NCBI GenBank assembly: GCA_028023455.1
Contig: JAQFVV010000512.1
Span: forward strand, 1-64,000
From: Epiperipatus broadwayi
Taxonomy: Eukaryota; Onychophora; Udeonychophora; Euonychophora; Peripatidae
DNA length: 64,000 nt
Reading direction: 5' to 3'
The notes under the pieces are model-generated. The model saw only the letters and a program-made list of their open reading frames with translations, had not been told where the DNA came from and ran no database searches. Numbering within the stretch: position 1 is the stretch's first letter; each line of letters opens with the position of its first letter. The translations under genes were made by a program, and so were the position numbers. Shown here piece by piece: positions 36,080 to 47,563 of this stretch.

Positions 36080-38690
36080 GTGCCGGTTGGATTTGTATGT
36101 TCACGTAACAAGATCTAGCATCTAGGCAAAAGTACCTCGAATCCAATTGTGCACAAGATACACAGGTCAGGAACACTCACAAATTCTGCCCTATTTGCCC
36201 ATTTCCCAGATCTATAACATTATGAGCAACAATCCCGATGACATCGATTAATTTACTTCTCACCCGCTGGCATCGATCATCAGAGACACAAAAAGAATCT
36301 AGGCTAAACTTATATGATAGAATAACTTAATAATGAGCTATATTTTATGAGCAATGAAGGCTCACGACCTAGCATATTAATTATGTATTGAGCGGAGATC
36401 ATCTAAGTCATATTTAGCATAAGTAATAACTTAATATATTATCTTAACTAAAAGAAAGCAATGGTTCAAGTTTAAGATTTATTAATAACAAAATTATGTC
36501 GGGTTATTTAGCCAACGTTAGCCTTGTGAGTATTATATATATGTGTTTGATTCATATTTAACGATAACATTATAATTGCGGCTATGCCAATAATATATAT
36601 ATATGTGATTAAATGAATTAGCGCTATTAGAATACATTGTTGGAATACTATTACACCCCCAGCGATGAAGAGCATTTACTTAATTTAAACAATAATAATT
36701 TCATAAGCAGGTTACATTCAATATTATGATAAATTTGAGTTATAGATAATGCGCGAGATGGGTAATGAATAATTATATAAACGATACTAAATCTATCACA
36801 TTAATACTTATATTAAACTAATGGAAATATGTCTGTTTAAAGAAATCATTTCATTACGGCTTATGAATACTTCAGGGTGACTAATAAGACACTGAAAGGT
36901 GGTGCGTGCATGTTGGCTGACTGGGTTGGTCAAATTATGGATCCTGGAGTGTGCTTCATGAATTTTTAATAACGAAGTGGACCGATTTCCTCTGCAAACA
37001 TAGGCAGGGTTGGTTTGATGAACGAAAGAGTCCAAGATTCCCTGGAATGAAGTACAGGTGAATTATGGATGACGAAGAGTGGTTGGCAATGTCATTATCG
37101 GGCTGGATTTTCCAGAGCGATCCCCATATAAAGCATGCACATAAGACCAAGGATTCCCCCAGGGTGGTTTTACAGCTGGCTTAAGGACATAGAGAACAAC
37201 GATGGGGCCCGACTTTGCAGATGCCTCCATGTGAGAAAGAAGCATGAACATATATATATAACAAAATGCCTTTATGCACGTAATGCTTAATAATATAATA
37301 TAAATATAATTCTAAAGATTAAAGATTATCGAAACAGATTTATTGCCCATAAATTATGAAATATTCGGCGTAATGATATGACTTCACTAAGAAAACATGG
37401 GTAATAATTATAATTAAATATAAAACTAAGATCTCAAGATACTCCTCCCCCTTACATTATGTTACTTAATATTATTCATTATGTCCCACACATTTAATAA
37501 ATCTCAATTTTGGTTAATCAATGCCCTTGTGAAAATATATAAATGATTACAAAATAAGTGGGTGGTGGTAATAGCTAAGATGGGTTTTACATATATAATA
37601 TAATTTAAGAATAAAAGATAGCACATTATTTAGGATGGAAAATGTGAAAAACAGATGTCAATCTGTTTTTCTACAGTAAACATAAAAATATAATTAGTTT
37701 ATTTATCTAAAATCGTGACCACCTGGGCAAGTCAAATAAGACTTGTTTGGATCAAATTATAAATTATTTACCCAGTAAATGATGGGTGGGGAAACGAAAA
37801 TGAATTATATGCTGGCGATTTTAGAATACTATTGGCATTTATTTTAAAATATAAATACATAAATGTAAATGAAAATTATTTGCCGCTTGGAAATAAAAGA
37901 AAAGAAAAACATTATATAGGAGGCTTAATATAGATTAGTTATATAGAGTTATAGAATACATATTTGAAGACATTTAATATAGATGATTTAAAATATAAAT
38001 ATTACAGAGAAGGCAGGATTTAGGAATTATAAGTGGTCAAAGTTCTTTTACCTTGATTATTTGGAAGAGCGTTTCACTAGGAATCAGTCCATCGGTATTA
38101 TTTCATTAGATCTAGGATAGCATTATTATTTGAGAGATAGCATTTCATTTTCACTGGAAAATATCTAAAGTTCATTAGTACGGGATGCAGAGCTTCATTC
38201 ATGGGAACAGCATATTAGAATGGAGGGATAACGTGAAATTTCCTACTCATGACACATTGAGTGAGAATTAAAACTGGCATGGAATATGTATAGCAACTTA
38301 TTTATTTAATGGTCTCCTCCCTTGTGGATTCAAATCCAGCAGTATTTATACTTTTATTTTGAAGCTGTAACTTAGCAACTACTTCTGGACCTGAGGCAGT
38401 TTAAGCACTTAAGTTTCATCTGGAATAGCTTGACCGGATACTCTTATCTAGTAAGATGTTTGAAACAATGCAAGTTTGTTATCAGTTTCTTGAACGATTG
38501 TTTTAAAATATATCTTATGATTTTAAAACAAGCTAGCATGGACAATTTCCACTAATGGGTTTATTTTATTATTACCAATTCGTAATATTTTACTTTAATC
38601 TAAAGGATCTTCCGGGTAATTGTTTTTTGAGAGACTTCTTAACAAGGTTGCATCACTTCTGGCTACAAAATTATATATGAAAAAAATAAT
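36080..38690. other. Less AT-rich 2.6-kb block of unknown nature
   Basis: Base composition is noticeably less AT-biased and less repetitive than the surroundings. The first 210 bp begin TGTGCCGG and include CAGAGACACA near 36,292, so an LTR-like TG...CA segment is conceivable, but no second copy is present in the window. Open frames on the minus strand at 36,808-37,251 overlap one another in several frames, are short and show no domain. I cannot name this block. Confidence 0.35.
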
Positions 38691-39065
38691 AAGTTTCATA
38701 TATAATACCTTATATATATAATATAACTATTAATTTATTCACAATCTCCTACACTGAAATATATAGATATTTACTATTTATGCCCACATACACATGAGAT
38801 TATTATTAAATAAAATATTTTTAAATTAAAATACATACGTGTTTACATTATTTACATTATAATACTAACCAAAAGAAGTATATATATTATTAGCTATGTA
38901 TATACGTGTGTAAAGGTGTGTTTAAATACAGTTAGATGGTAGGAGATTGGATGTGAGCTGTGAAGCAGGATCTGAGCATCAGATCATCTGCTTCAATATA
39001 TATATATATATATATATATATTAATAATATTACAAATCGTTATCTGTATTTTTTCAAAATAATAT

Positions 39066-39300
39066 ACATAAATTTATAAAAAAATATTAGAAAATACAAT
39101 ACTTAAAAGTTTATAAAAATATATCTATAACCATCACTTAGAATCACTTTCAACTAACTTTGTAGTTTTTGCCATCTAATGCTTTTAAAGCTGCCATTTT
39201 AAAAGTATATTAGTTGACAAAAGCTACAAAGTTAGTTGAAAGTGTCTCTAAATGACAGTTATAGATATGTTTTATAAACTTTTAAGTACTCTATTTTCTA

Positions 39301-39302
<2 letters not shown>
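39066..39302. repeat. Foldback (MITE-like) element between TA runs
   Basis: Arms of about 105 bp (39,066-39,179 and 39,208-39,302) share CTACAAAGTTAGTTGAAAGT and TTATAGATATATTT-type blocks. The loop is about 30 bp. TA microsatellites lie on both sides (39,000-39,020 and 39,303-39,393), suggesting insertion into TA repeats. Confidence 0.75.

Positions 39303-39393
<91 letters not shown>
39303..39393. repeat. (TA)n microsatellite
   Basis: About 91 bp of uninterrupted TA. Confidence 0.95.
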
Positions 39394-39395
<2 letters not shown>

Positions 39396-40737
39396 TAATT
39401 ACTCAGGCTAAATTATGTTAGTCCTTCATTAATTAAAGTTCATTTAAAATAAAATGCCTATAGACTGTTACTTAAAAGTATCTTTACCTAGGTTTTCATT
39501 AATGTGAATTTTCCAACTGGTTGGCTTTTTGATCTCTATCAATGGTTCCAGAGTTTGTCTTCATTTTTTTTGGTTCAGCATGGAATAGAGAGAGAGTATG
39601 TAGTGGGATTTTTATAGTGCTTATGCATTTGTTCTGGGCATTGGCTTCAGGTGAGTATAGGTCATGAAGTTGTTGAACACTCCTAAAGATGTTCTAACAC
39701 TGCATGTCACTAGATCTGCAGCTTTTGCATTGATGTTGACTGCAACAGTAATTGATTGGCTTATTATTGTGTTTATGTTTCCAAATATATGGATCTTTGG
39801 AGCAATGAATAATGTACCAGCAAGAAATGAAGACTGGACTAAATTGCATATTGAAAACTAGACAAATTTAATTACAAACTGAAAGCCAGAATGATTCAAT
39901 CACAAAATACAGACTAGACTGATTGACTTATTGCAGATCTGACTATAGAATATAGGCCATAGTGACTTTATATATTTTTTCTTTCACATTGTTTTAATTT
40001 CTTATTATATTGTTTTTTAATTTTGATCTTAACTTAAGTTTGGTTTTTAATTATTTTTATATTTGCTTTAATCTGATCTTTTTCTTAGATTAATCAATTA
40101 CCTTAGTGATAGTATATATAGTTTTTTAATTAGTACAATTTCAATATCATTAACAATCAGTAATCTTATAAACTAATTACATTTTTGAAAGCTTTGTTTT
40201 TTACAAACCAATTTTTATTGTTTTCACATTTGCTTACTTTTTTTAGACATTTTATTATTTTAATTTATAAAAAATGAGAATTTTCATTAATAACAAATTT
40301 TATTCTAACTTTACATCCCTCCCCCCACCTAATCTCAATGTTTTTATTCTGTTTTAAAAGAAAAATATACACAATTTTTTATTTTTTTTATTTTTACAAA
40401 ACTACATTTTAAACAAAAGAAAACTACTCCAAACAAATTACATTTTTCCTATTTTTGTTTATATTAATAATTTAATCATTTACTTCTAAATTATAAATAT
40501 TTAATGCTAGATTTATGTAGTTTTTATAACACATATCTTTCTCTAGCATTACAATATACACATATTTCTCAATAGCATTACAATATATATATACAAAAAA
40601 AATCTCCATTAATTAATAATTATTGTAATAACTATTGTAACAACAGGTTAGTTTGATGTCCTATTACAAACAGATGAAAGTATTTGGAATATTTAAGTAG
40701 TAATTAATTTATATAACACCCAGAAAGCTTATGTATA
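39394..40737. other. AT-rich stretch without recognisable feature
   Basis: A 65-codon open frame at 39,664-39,861 has no domain signature or codon support. Nothing else seen. Confidence 0.45.
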
Positions 40738-41190
40738 TAGTCTGAACAAGCATTAACCTGTATTCAATGCACTTTAAAATTCACAATAATCAAGCATATT
40801 TTCCGATAGAGAGATCTTTCAAACCATGACACAAGATAGCAATTTTTATAAAGACATTAATCTAAATGTTCACTTATATAGGCAAATATCGTAATATTAA
40901 CTCGCTGCAAATCGCAAGATTTTGTGTAAATTAATTTGTAAAGAAAATAGTGGATTTAAACAGTGGACAAAACAACAACTTCACGCTTCCAAATCAAGAT
41001 GTTTCAGATTCATCTATATAAGTGGACACTTAAGTTAAAGACAAGACGGACTGTTTTTGTCTTTATAAAAATCGCTATCTTATGTTGTGGTTTGGAAGAT
41101 CCCTCTATCATCAAAATATGCTTGATTATTGCGAATTTTAAAATGCATTGAATACAGGTTAATGCCTGTTCAGACTATTTGGAATATTTA
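40738..41190. mobile_element. Foldback MITE-like element with ~118-bp inverted arms
   Basis: The left arm 40,739-40,857 and right arm 41,064-41,184 are about 88% alike in inverted orientation. They include TCAATGCACTTTAAAATT, AATAATCAAGCATATTTT and GACACAAGATAGCAATTTTT with their complements. The centre of about 200 bp is unique. Outside the arms TTTGGAATATTTAA occurs at 40,682 and 41,178 in the same orientation, which may be part of a target duplication or the element end. Confidence 0.8.
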
Positions 41191-41830
41191 AATAAAGTTA
41201 AGACTTTTTAAATGACATTCAATACACATATTAGATGATTGAAATAGTCCAATATTAAAATACAACTAGAACATCATCATCACAAACCTTCAGGAAAACA
41301 CTTCTAATACTTAAATTATTGAAAGATGCATTCATCATGAAGATCTTATATCACAGGTTTTTTAATCCCTTAATACCATTTCTGACTCCAATTTTCCTTT
41401 CCATTAATCCCTTAAAAATAATAACCAATAATAAGGATATATTTATTAGAACAAATAGTTCTTAATTGTGATCTTTGCATGAAGCAGTCCAATGAAGAAT
41501 GAACCAATTAGGAAATAAATTCGAATAAGATAGGAGTTTCAACTGGTAAATATTGTATATTTATTTAGGGATTCACTGCATTATGAAATAGACATGACCT
41601 AAAAACCCAGTCTGTATTGGCCTATTTTACTTGGTTCATTTTGGTTGTCATGTTTGGTGTAATACTGATTAAACAGAAAGAAAGAATTTTATCAGTAGTA
41701 ATGATAAATCAATAAGCAATGGTAGTACTCAGGCTAAATTTTGTACATTTAACAGTTTATTTTGTTATTGTTGATATTTTACTTCCATTATAGAACACTA
41801 GATGGTGTTTTATCTCCAATATACATGTAA

Positions 41831-42215
41831 ATGGAAATTATGGGTGATTTAGCCTGTAAATTGTGTAACGAAGACATAGAAAATATTAGACATTTGATAA
41901 TTAAATGTAAATGTTTGAAAGCAGAAAGGGTACAAATAATGAAGTTAAGGAAGAATAAATATGAACAAAGTTATTATACAGAAAGTGGGTTATTGGTTTT
42001 TATGTTGGGTTTGGGAAAAATAAGGGAGATTTAGATATAAAGGCCATAGAGTTGACAAAGATTATGTTGTGGAAATGGGATGGAACAGATTATGAGAAAA
42101 CTTAGGGTGAGGAATGGAAAGGGAAGGTAAAGTGGATAATAGGTTTCTCTGGGCATAGTTGTTGAGAGATTCCTGACTCCATTTAAGGAGAAGTCACAGT
42201 GTATCACATTGCATC
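41831..42215 (+). pseudogene. 3' end of a LINE: C-terminal zinc-knuckle block
   Basis: The frame from 41,831 reads CKLCNEDIENIRHLIIKC, a C-x2-C-x8-H-x4-C arrangement. This is the zinc knuckle seen after the RT domain of many LINEs. The following DNA ends in TCTCTGGGCATAGTTGTTGA and TCACAGTGTATCACATTGCA, which recurs inverted at 44,995-45,045, so it is part of the element's 3' untranslated region. Only the last few hundred bases of the element are present (5' truncation). Confidence 0.6.
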
Positions 42216-42813
42216 ACATTAGCATTAAAATAAGTGTTTAATATTTGAAAAGGGCCAAACCATACACCACCAACAAAGGCTTTTTATGTGTAATTATTAT
42301 TAATATATATATATATAACTGTTGTATCATTTTTATTATTATAATTTATATGAAAGAACAACTTAATGGATTTCATTAATTTTCATTTTTGATGTGTTCT
42401 TATACACTTTTACTTTTTTTTACATACTTCCTGTCATTTAATTTTCAGCATTTTGCAATTTTTTATCTTAATACCTTGTGATTAAGGAGAGTTGAAGATT
42501 ATGATTTTAACCTAATCTTTTAAACATAGCATTTAGTAATAGAAGATGTCAACTTTAAAGCTTAATGTATAGTAATAAAACATATATATGTACACACACA
42601 CAGTAATAATATAACAAAACTATAAAAATAAAATAAATATTTATGATTATGGTAATAAAAAATTAAAGTATTGAAAGATCTTAATATACTAAAATAAAAA
42701 TGTTTGAAGTTGTTATCCTTTTTTTATCTTGTTTGTCATTCGTTGCTAAAAATCTTTCTAATGTTGGCTAAAGAATTTGGCTTCTCTAGCTTAAAGTACA
42801 CTCATCTATTGTT

Positions 42814-42908
42814 AGTCAAGCGTTGGTGGTCTAGTGGTTAGCATAGCTGCCTTCCAAGCAGCTGGTCCGAATTTTCTTCCCAGTCAACACTTTGACATAT
42901 AAAAAAAA
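42814..42908 (+). mobile_element. tRNA-Gly-like SINE, second copy
   Basis: Begins AGTCAA, then a tRNA-Gly(UCC)-like head (about 42,820-42,890) with A box TGGTCTAGTGG, CTTCCAAG anticodon loop and a damaged B box (GAATTTTCTTCC). The tail is TTTGACATAT plus A8. CTATTGTT occurs immediately before and after (42,806-42,813 and 42,909-42,916), a short target duplication. The leader GTCAA is complementary to the TTGAC of the tail. Confidence 0.8.
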
Positions 42909-42916
42909 CTATTGTT

Positions 42917-43908
42917 TGTAAATAAAGAGATGGGATAAACCATTTCCATAGCTAACAATAGAAATATTTTGGGCAACTTATAAAATAAAAATGATAGAAA
43001 GAGTTAAGTTTAATTTTCAGTACCTTTTAAAATATAATATACTTTTCTGCCTTTCTATCACCCATATATGGTTTTGGAAAATTAAGTTTCAATACTTTTC
43101 CTTATTCACATTTTTATTGGTAAAATCCTTTGCTAAATAAAATATATATGATTTGTCCATAACTTTATTTGTTTGATCAAAATTTCTCTCACATATTTCA
43201 CTTCACACACATCAAATTGATCATTTCCTTCAAATTATTTTCTTATCTTTTTTTCCCTTGAATACTAAAACAATCATTATCTATCATTCATTTATATTTT
43301 TCTATAAATACTTCTTAATTCACATTCTTCTTTTTAAACCTTCTTTATTTTACAAAGTTCGTGACGAACACATTTTACACATATTACCAAAGTTTAAGAC
43401 ATTTTTGTATGATCATCACCACAATATTTCCCATATCCAAGCCAAATAAAAATACAAACGATATGAATATTATACAATATATCCTACCTAAACTTCAAAA
43501 GAACTTGTAATATCTATTTTTATATTATATTGCAAATTATTTTTTAATATAAATCTAAGTAATTCAGATAGAGTATGACAATTTTACGGGTTTTGTAGTT
43601 TATTCCATATATGACGTAGGAACATTGTCAATTACTAAGTAATGATAAATGCTGTGTATGTATGCAAAATATTTAGTACAAATTTGGTAGTATAAACAAG
43701 ATTTAAAAAGAAAAATAAATTAATATTTATGAATTTAAGAAGTGAATAGAACATTGAAAGATAATTAGTAGATAAGGATTTAAATAAATTTAGACATCAT
43801 TATATCACCCAAATTAATTACGTGAATGTACCATCTTTTCTATTCAATGGTTTAGTGGTAATAAATTACTATTATATATTTAAAACTTATATGTATATAT
43901 AAAGTAAA
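42917..43908. other. AT-rich stretch without recognisable feature
   Basis: Nothing coding seen on either strand. Confidence 0.45.
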
Positions 43909-44043
43909 CAGGATTAATACTCCAACACTGATATATTATGTAAATAAAATACTCTCAATCCAAAATAAAACATTAACTTATGCATTGGTTTGAGAGTATT
44001 TCATTTACTTAATAAATTAGTGCTGAAGTATTAATCTCGATTA
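43909..44043. repeat. Short foldback element
   Basis: Inverted arms of about 53 bp (GGATTAATACTCCAACACTG at the left, complement ending AGTATTAATC at the right; inner TACTCTCAATCCAA). The loop is about 26 bp. It has the MITE-like size of about 135 bp. No obvious target duplication. Confidence 0.65.
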
Positions 44044-44994
44044 TAATAAAATATTAACCGCTGGAAAATTTTATATTTATATATTCATCTAATTTACTTC
44101 AGCTGTAGTTAACTGAATGAGTTTTATTTAGTCTAATGTAACCATTGGAAATGAAAGTTCTACTCAACTCAATTTTCTTTCAAAATTGGGTAAACTGCCA
44201 ATAAAATTAATGTTCACTTGGGTTTATTACTCAGGAGTTCATAAGAATTTCAAGCAACTGAAATACCAAAACTGTAAACAATCCAAGGCCTTTCACCTCA
44301 CAATCGGTCAGTCTTCTTCGGCTTTACATGTTACCATTAATGTTTTTTTGGTTGATTCAAACGTTATGTTTTATTTTGTCTTCGGTTTTTAAGATACTGG
44401 AATTTTGCTTTAATAAACTTTATTTTCATGTTTCTCTTATTTGGCGTATTTTTATTTTGGAAATTATTTCACACTTCTAATCAAGATGTGAAGTTTTAAA
44501 ACATTTTACCATAATTGCCATATGCTTCTCTTCAGCCTATCCACTCTCACCAACTCTCGCACATTCTTTCTATATAATATTTAGAATTTTACTTTTTGTA
44601 ATAGTTTTATATATATATATCTATTTTGAGATAAGACAAAAACTGATATTCTGAATAATTTCACTTCATTTCTAGTTAAATGCCTCACTTTAGATAAATC
44701 TTTCATTTAACGAACTTATAAATTAGAAATATTGAAAAATTAAGTTTAAAGGTTTTCTGCCTAGAAGATGCATATCCCGAATGTTTCATTCATAAATTTT
44801 GAAATAGACTAATAAAACTAAAAAAAAAAAAAAAGACATATTTTTATACTATACCCTGATATATTTACCTTATGATTAGGGGGGGGGGGTTAAAAATCGA
44901 CAGTAATTAATTAAATTACTTTTTTCAAAGGTTTTAAATTATATTAATTATGCTTTCAATCTGAAATATATATGTGATGATATGATGGGATGCA
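44044..44994. other. AT-rich stretch without recognisable feature
   Basis: Short frames only. A poly-G run (about 10) occurs near 44,880. Confidence 0.45.
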
Positions 44995-45045
44995 CTGTGT
45001 CTTCTTCATGGAATCTTTCAGCAACTATGCCCAGAGAAATCATTA
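44995..45045 (-). repeat. Fragment of a LINE 3' end
   Basis: The minus strand contains TCTCTGGGCATAGTTGCTGA and a CACAGTGCATCCCATCAT block, matching the end of the LINE fragment at 42,140-42,215. Only about 50 bp remain. Confidence 0.5.
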
Positions 45046-45629
45046 CTGTAACGTAGTGACATCTACAGATCAAAATTACAATTTTTAATTTTTATATAAA
45101 TTAAAATTCTTTATAGTTATTTCAGGTCAAATATTTTTAATACAAAATGTACCAAAATAGTTGATTTTATTTACATTAGGTCACATGGGTATACGTGTCT
45201 AGTAAATTTTGACTTTTTAATCAGTCTTTTGTAGACAAAAACTCCAATAGAAATACTACAAATATTGATAGAAAGATGAGATTGTTAATTTTGCACAATT
45301 TTATCTCTAGATTTTTTTTGTATTGATTTTATGAAAAACAAAAGAAAAGGAAAGACGATGCTTCGTTGAATAAATAAAGCTAAATAAAGTTTAACCACAG
45401 ATAAAGTAGCTAACAGCATTTTAATCTGTAAACTGGCAAAGTGTATTTAAATTTTTTCCTATTAATTGACGTGTTAAATTTAATATTTTTTATCCAATTT
45501 ATCCAACACAAATTATTCATACAACTAAGCCTTTAAATACATTTACAACATTAATTACTTCAGCCTAACTCAATAATGTCAGAGATGACCTACATGTATC
45601 TTGTGTTAATTTTTACATGAAGAATATAT

Positions 45630-45790
45630 TGCTCTTCCATCAAATGTCCACATCTCACATCTGTAAAACATTATTATTAACTTTCTTCTTTAAATACATA
45701 TTCATACTTTTCTTTAATTTAAGTTGTTTCTGCCAAAAGTACTTCAGCTAAATTTACTTCCATGATTAACATAATACCTTATATTTCCAA
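45630..45790 (-). pseudogene. Old fragment of the RTE reverse transcriptase region
   Basis: Resembles 46,425-46,610 of the adjacent RTE: TCCACATCTCACATCTGTAA, a CTTTCTTCTTTAAATACATA block, then TAAGTTGTTTCTGCCAAAAG and ATGATTAAC. It is much more diverged than the full copy, so it came from an earlier insertion. Confidence 0.5.
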
Positions 45791-46059
45791 CTGTATTAAT
45801 ATTTACCACTGTTTGCATTCCTTTATAACCTAAACTTTAATTTAACATTTTCTTTTTAAAATAAACAACTGTTGAATAATATTTCTAAAATGTTGGTATT
45901 TATATTTAGACTATATTGTAACATTTATGTGATATTATTTGCAATATATTTTCTAATACTCTAAAGTAATCCAGATTACCTAAATAATTATTACACTTTC
46001 TAAGTATTATTCTTATATCTTCTTTGCTATTTTTTGCATTCTTCATATCATCATCATTA

Positions 46060-47076
46060 TCAACCATTATCAATCCACTGCAGGATGAAGGTCTCTCCAA
46101 GTTTAATCCATCTTCTCTGATCTTTAGCTTCTCTTCTCCACATCACCCCTACACATTTTCTTATTTCATCCATCCATCTTACATGTGGTCTCCTTCTGGG
46201 TCTTTTACAATCTCTTGGAATCCAGTTTAAAATTTCAATTGTCCATCTATTATCATCTCTTCTAGCAATATGTCCAGCCCAACTCCACTTCAATCTTTTA
46301 ATTTTTTCAATGAGGTCAGTAACACTTGTTTGTTCTCTTACCCATACATTGCGTTTTCGATCTCTTCTTGTTACTCCCAACATACATCTCTCCATACTTC
46401 TTTGAGTGGTCTGAAGTCTCTGTATTGATCTTCTATTAAGTGTCCAAGTCTCAGATCCATAAGTAAGAACTGGTAAAACACATTTGTTAAAAACCTTTCT
46501 TTTCAAACACATAGGCATATTTCCTTTTAATATCAAGTTATTTCTACCAAAAGCACTCCAACCAAGTTTAATTCTATGATTAATTTCCTCTATTATGTTT
46601 CCATCTGTATTAATAATCTGACCAAGGTATTTGTAACTCTTAACTTCTTCTAATTCATCATAATCAATCTTTATTTTCATATTTTGAGCAAATCGATTAA
46701 ACATTACTTTAGTCTTTTTAACATTTATCTTTAGTCCTACTTTCCTACTTTCATCTGATAACTCCTGCAACATTTCCTGCAGCTCAGAAGCATTATTTTC
46801 AAAAACAACTACATCATCTGCGAAATCTAAATGACTTAAATAATCTCCATTTACTTTCACTCCTTTAGTTTCCCATTTTAATCCACAAAATACTTCTTGC
46901 AGCACTGCTGTAAAAAGTTTTGGAGATATGGAGTCACCTTGTCTTACACCTTTCTCAATGTTGACTTTCCCAGTATCATTATGTAATCTAATTGTTGCTG
47001 TTGCATTTTTATAAATATTCTTTAAAATATGACAATATCCTGGATCTATACCTTGATGATCCAATGCTTTAATCAC
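46060..47076 (-). CDS. RTE ORF part 3: C-terminal half of reverse transcriptase, thumb and C-terminal region
   Basis: 338 codons in the third frame. GVRQGDSISPKLFTAVLQEV is RT domain B. LDFADDVVVF is the catalytic box, with two Asp residues, and LKINVKKTKVM follows. YKYLGQIINTDGNI and YGSETWTL are the thumb-side motifs usual for RTE and CR1-type elements. The C-terminal LKWSWAGHIARRDDNRWT and RPRRRPHVRWMDEIRK blocks are typical of BovB-like RTEs. The ending LQWIDNG is the natural C-terminus. No catalytic residue is missing; only the two frameshifts upstream disable the protein. Confidence 0.87.
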   Translation of the reverse strand: MIKALDHQGIDPGYCHILKNIYKNATATIRLHNDTGKVNIEKGVRQGDSISPKLFTAVLQEVFCGLKWETKGVKVNGDYLSHLDFADDVVVFENNASELQEMLQELSDESRKVGLKINVKKTKVMFNRFAQNMKIKIDYDELEEVKSYKYLGQIINTDGNIIEEINHRIKLGWSAFGRNNLILKGNMPMCLKRKVFNKCVLPVLTYGSETWTLNRRSIQRLQTTQRSMERCMLGVTRRDRKRNVWVREQTSVTDLIEKIKRLKWSWAGHIARRDDNRWTIEILNWIPRDCKRPRRRPHVRWMDEIRKCVGVMWRREAKDQRRWIKLGETFILQWIDNG

Positions 47077-47563
47077 TGAAGAAATAAATGTTTATAGAAT
47101 CAAATGCCTTTTCATAATCTACAAATCCAAAACATAATGACAACTCATATTCATTTGTCCTTTCTATAACTTCTCTCAATACTTGAATATGATCTACTGT
47201 ACTAAAACCACTTTTAAATCCAGCTTGTTCTCTTGGTTGGTGAAAATCCAAGGTTCTCTGTAGACGAGTTGTAATTATCTTGGTAAAAATTTTATATAAA
47301 ACTGATAAAAGGCTGATAGGTCTGTAATTTCTAATATCTTCTTTATCACCTTTTTTAAATATTAATATTATTACTGCATTCTTCCAATCATCCGATACAT
47401 CTTTATCATTTAGACATTTGGTATATAACTTTGCTAATATTTTTTCTGTTTCTTCACCTGCTTCTTTTAATATATCAATTATAATTCCATCATTACCTGG
47501 AGCCTTTCCTTTTTTCATACATTTAATTGCATTTCTCACTTCTTCATTTAAAATTCTGGGCAA
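47069..47563 (-). CDS. RTE ORF part 2: N-terminal half of the reverse transcriptase
   Basis: About 155 codons in a different frame from part 1. It begins LPRILNEEVRNAIKCMK and contains GKAPGNDGI (RT region 0/1), FKKGDKEDIRNYRPISLL (region 2), QAGFKSGFSTVDHI and FVDYEKAFDSI, where the Asp is the first catalytic residue of RT domain A. The annotated ATG is internal; natural translation would come through from part 1. A single-base shift after AFDSI ends this piece. Confidence 0.87.
   Translation of the reverse strand: MPRILNEEVRNAIKCMKKGKAPGNDGIIIDILKEAGEETEKILAKLYTKCLNDKDVSDDWKNAVIILIFKKGDKEDIRNYRPISLLSVLYKIFTKIITTRLQRTLDFHQPREQAGFKSGFSTVDHIQVLREVIERTNEYELSLCFGFVDYEKAFDSINIYFFSD

Noticed and set aside
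36080-36292. LTR beginning TG and ending CA
   Set aside because: No second copy, primer site or polypurine tract found in the window.
36240-36300. Minus-strand CTGATGATCGATGCC as another hammerhead
   Set aside because: No GAAA box after a pairing hairpin (GAAG occurs but the stem does not form).
36808-37251. Three overlapping minus-strand frames in the less AT-rich block
   Set aside because: They overlap each other in different frames, are short, and show no domain, so none can be preferred.
39664-39861. 65-codon frame with a hydrophobic stretch
   Set aside because: Isolated, no homology recognised, no support for coding.
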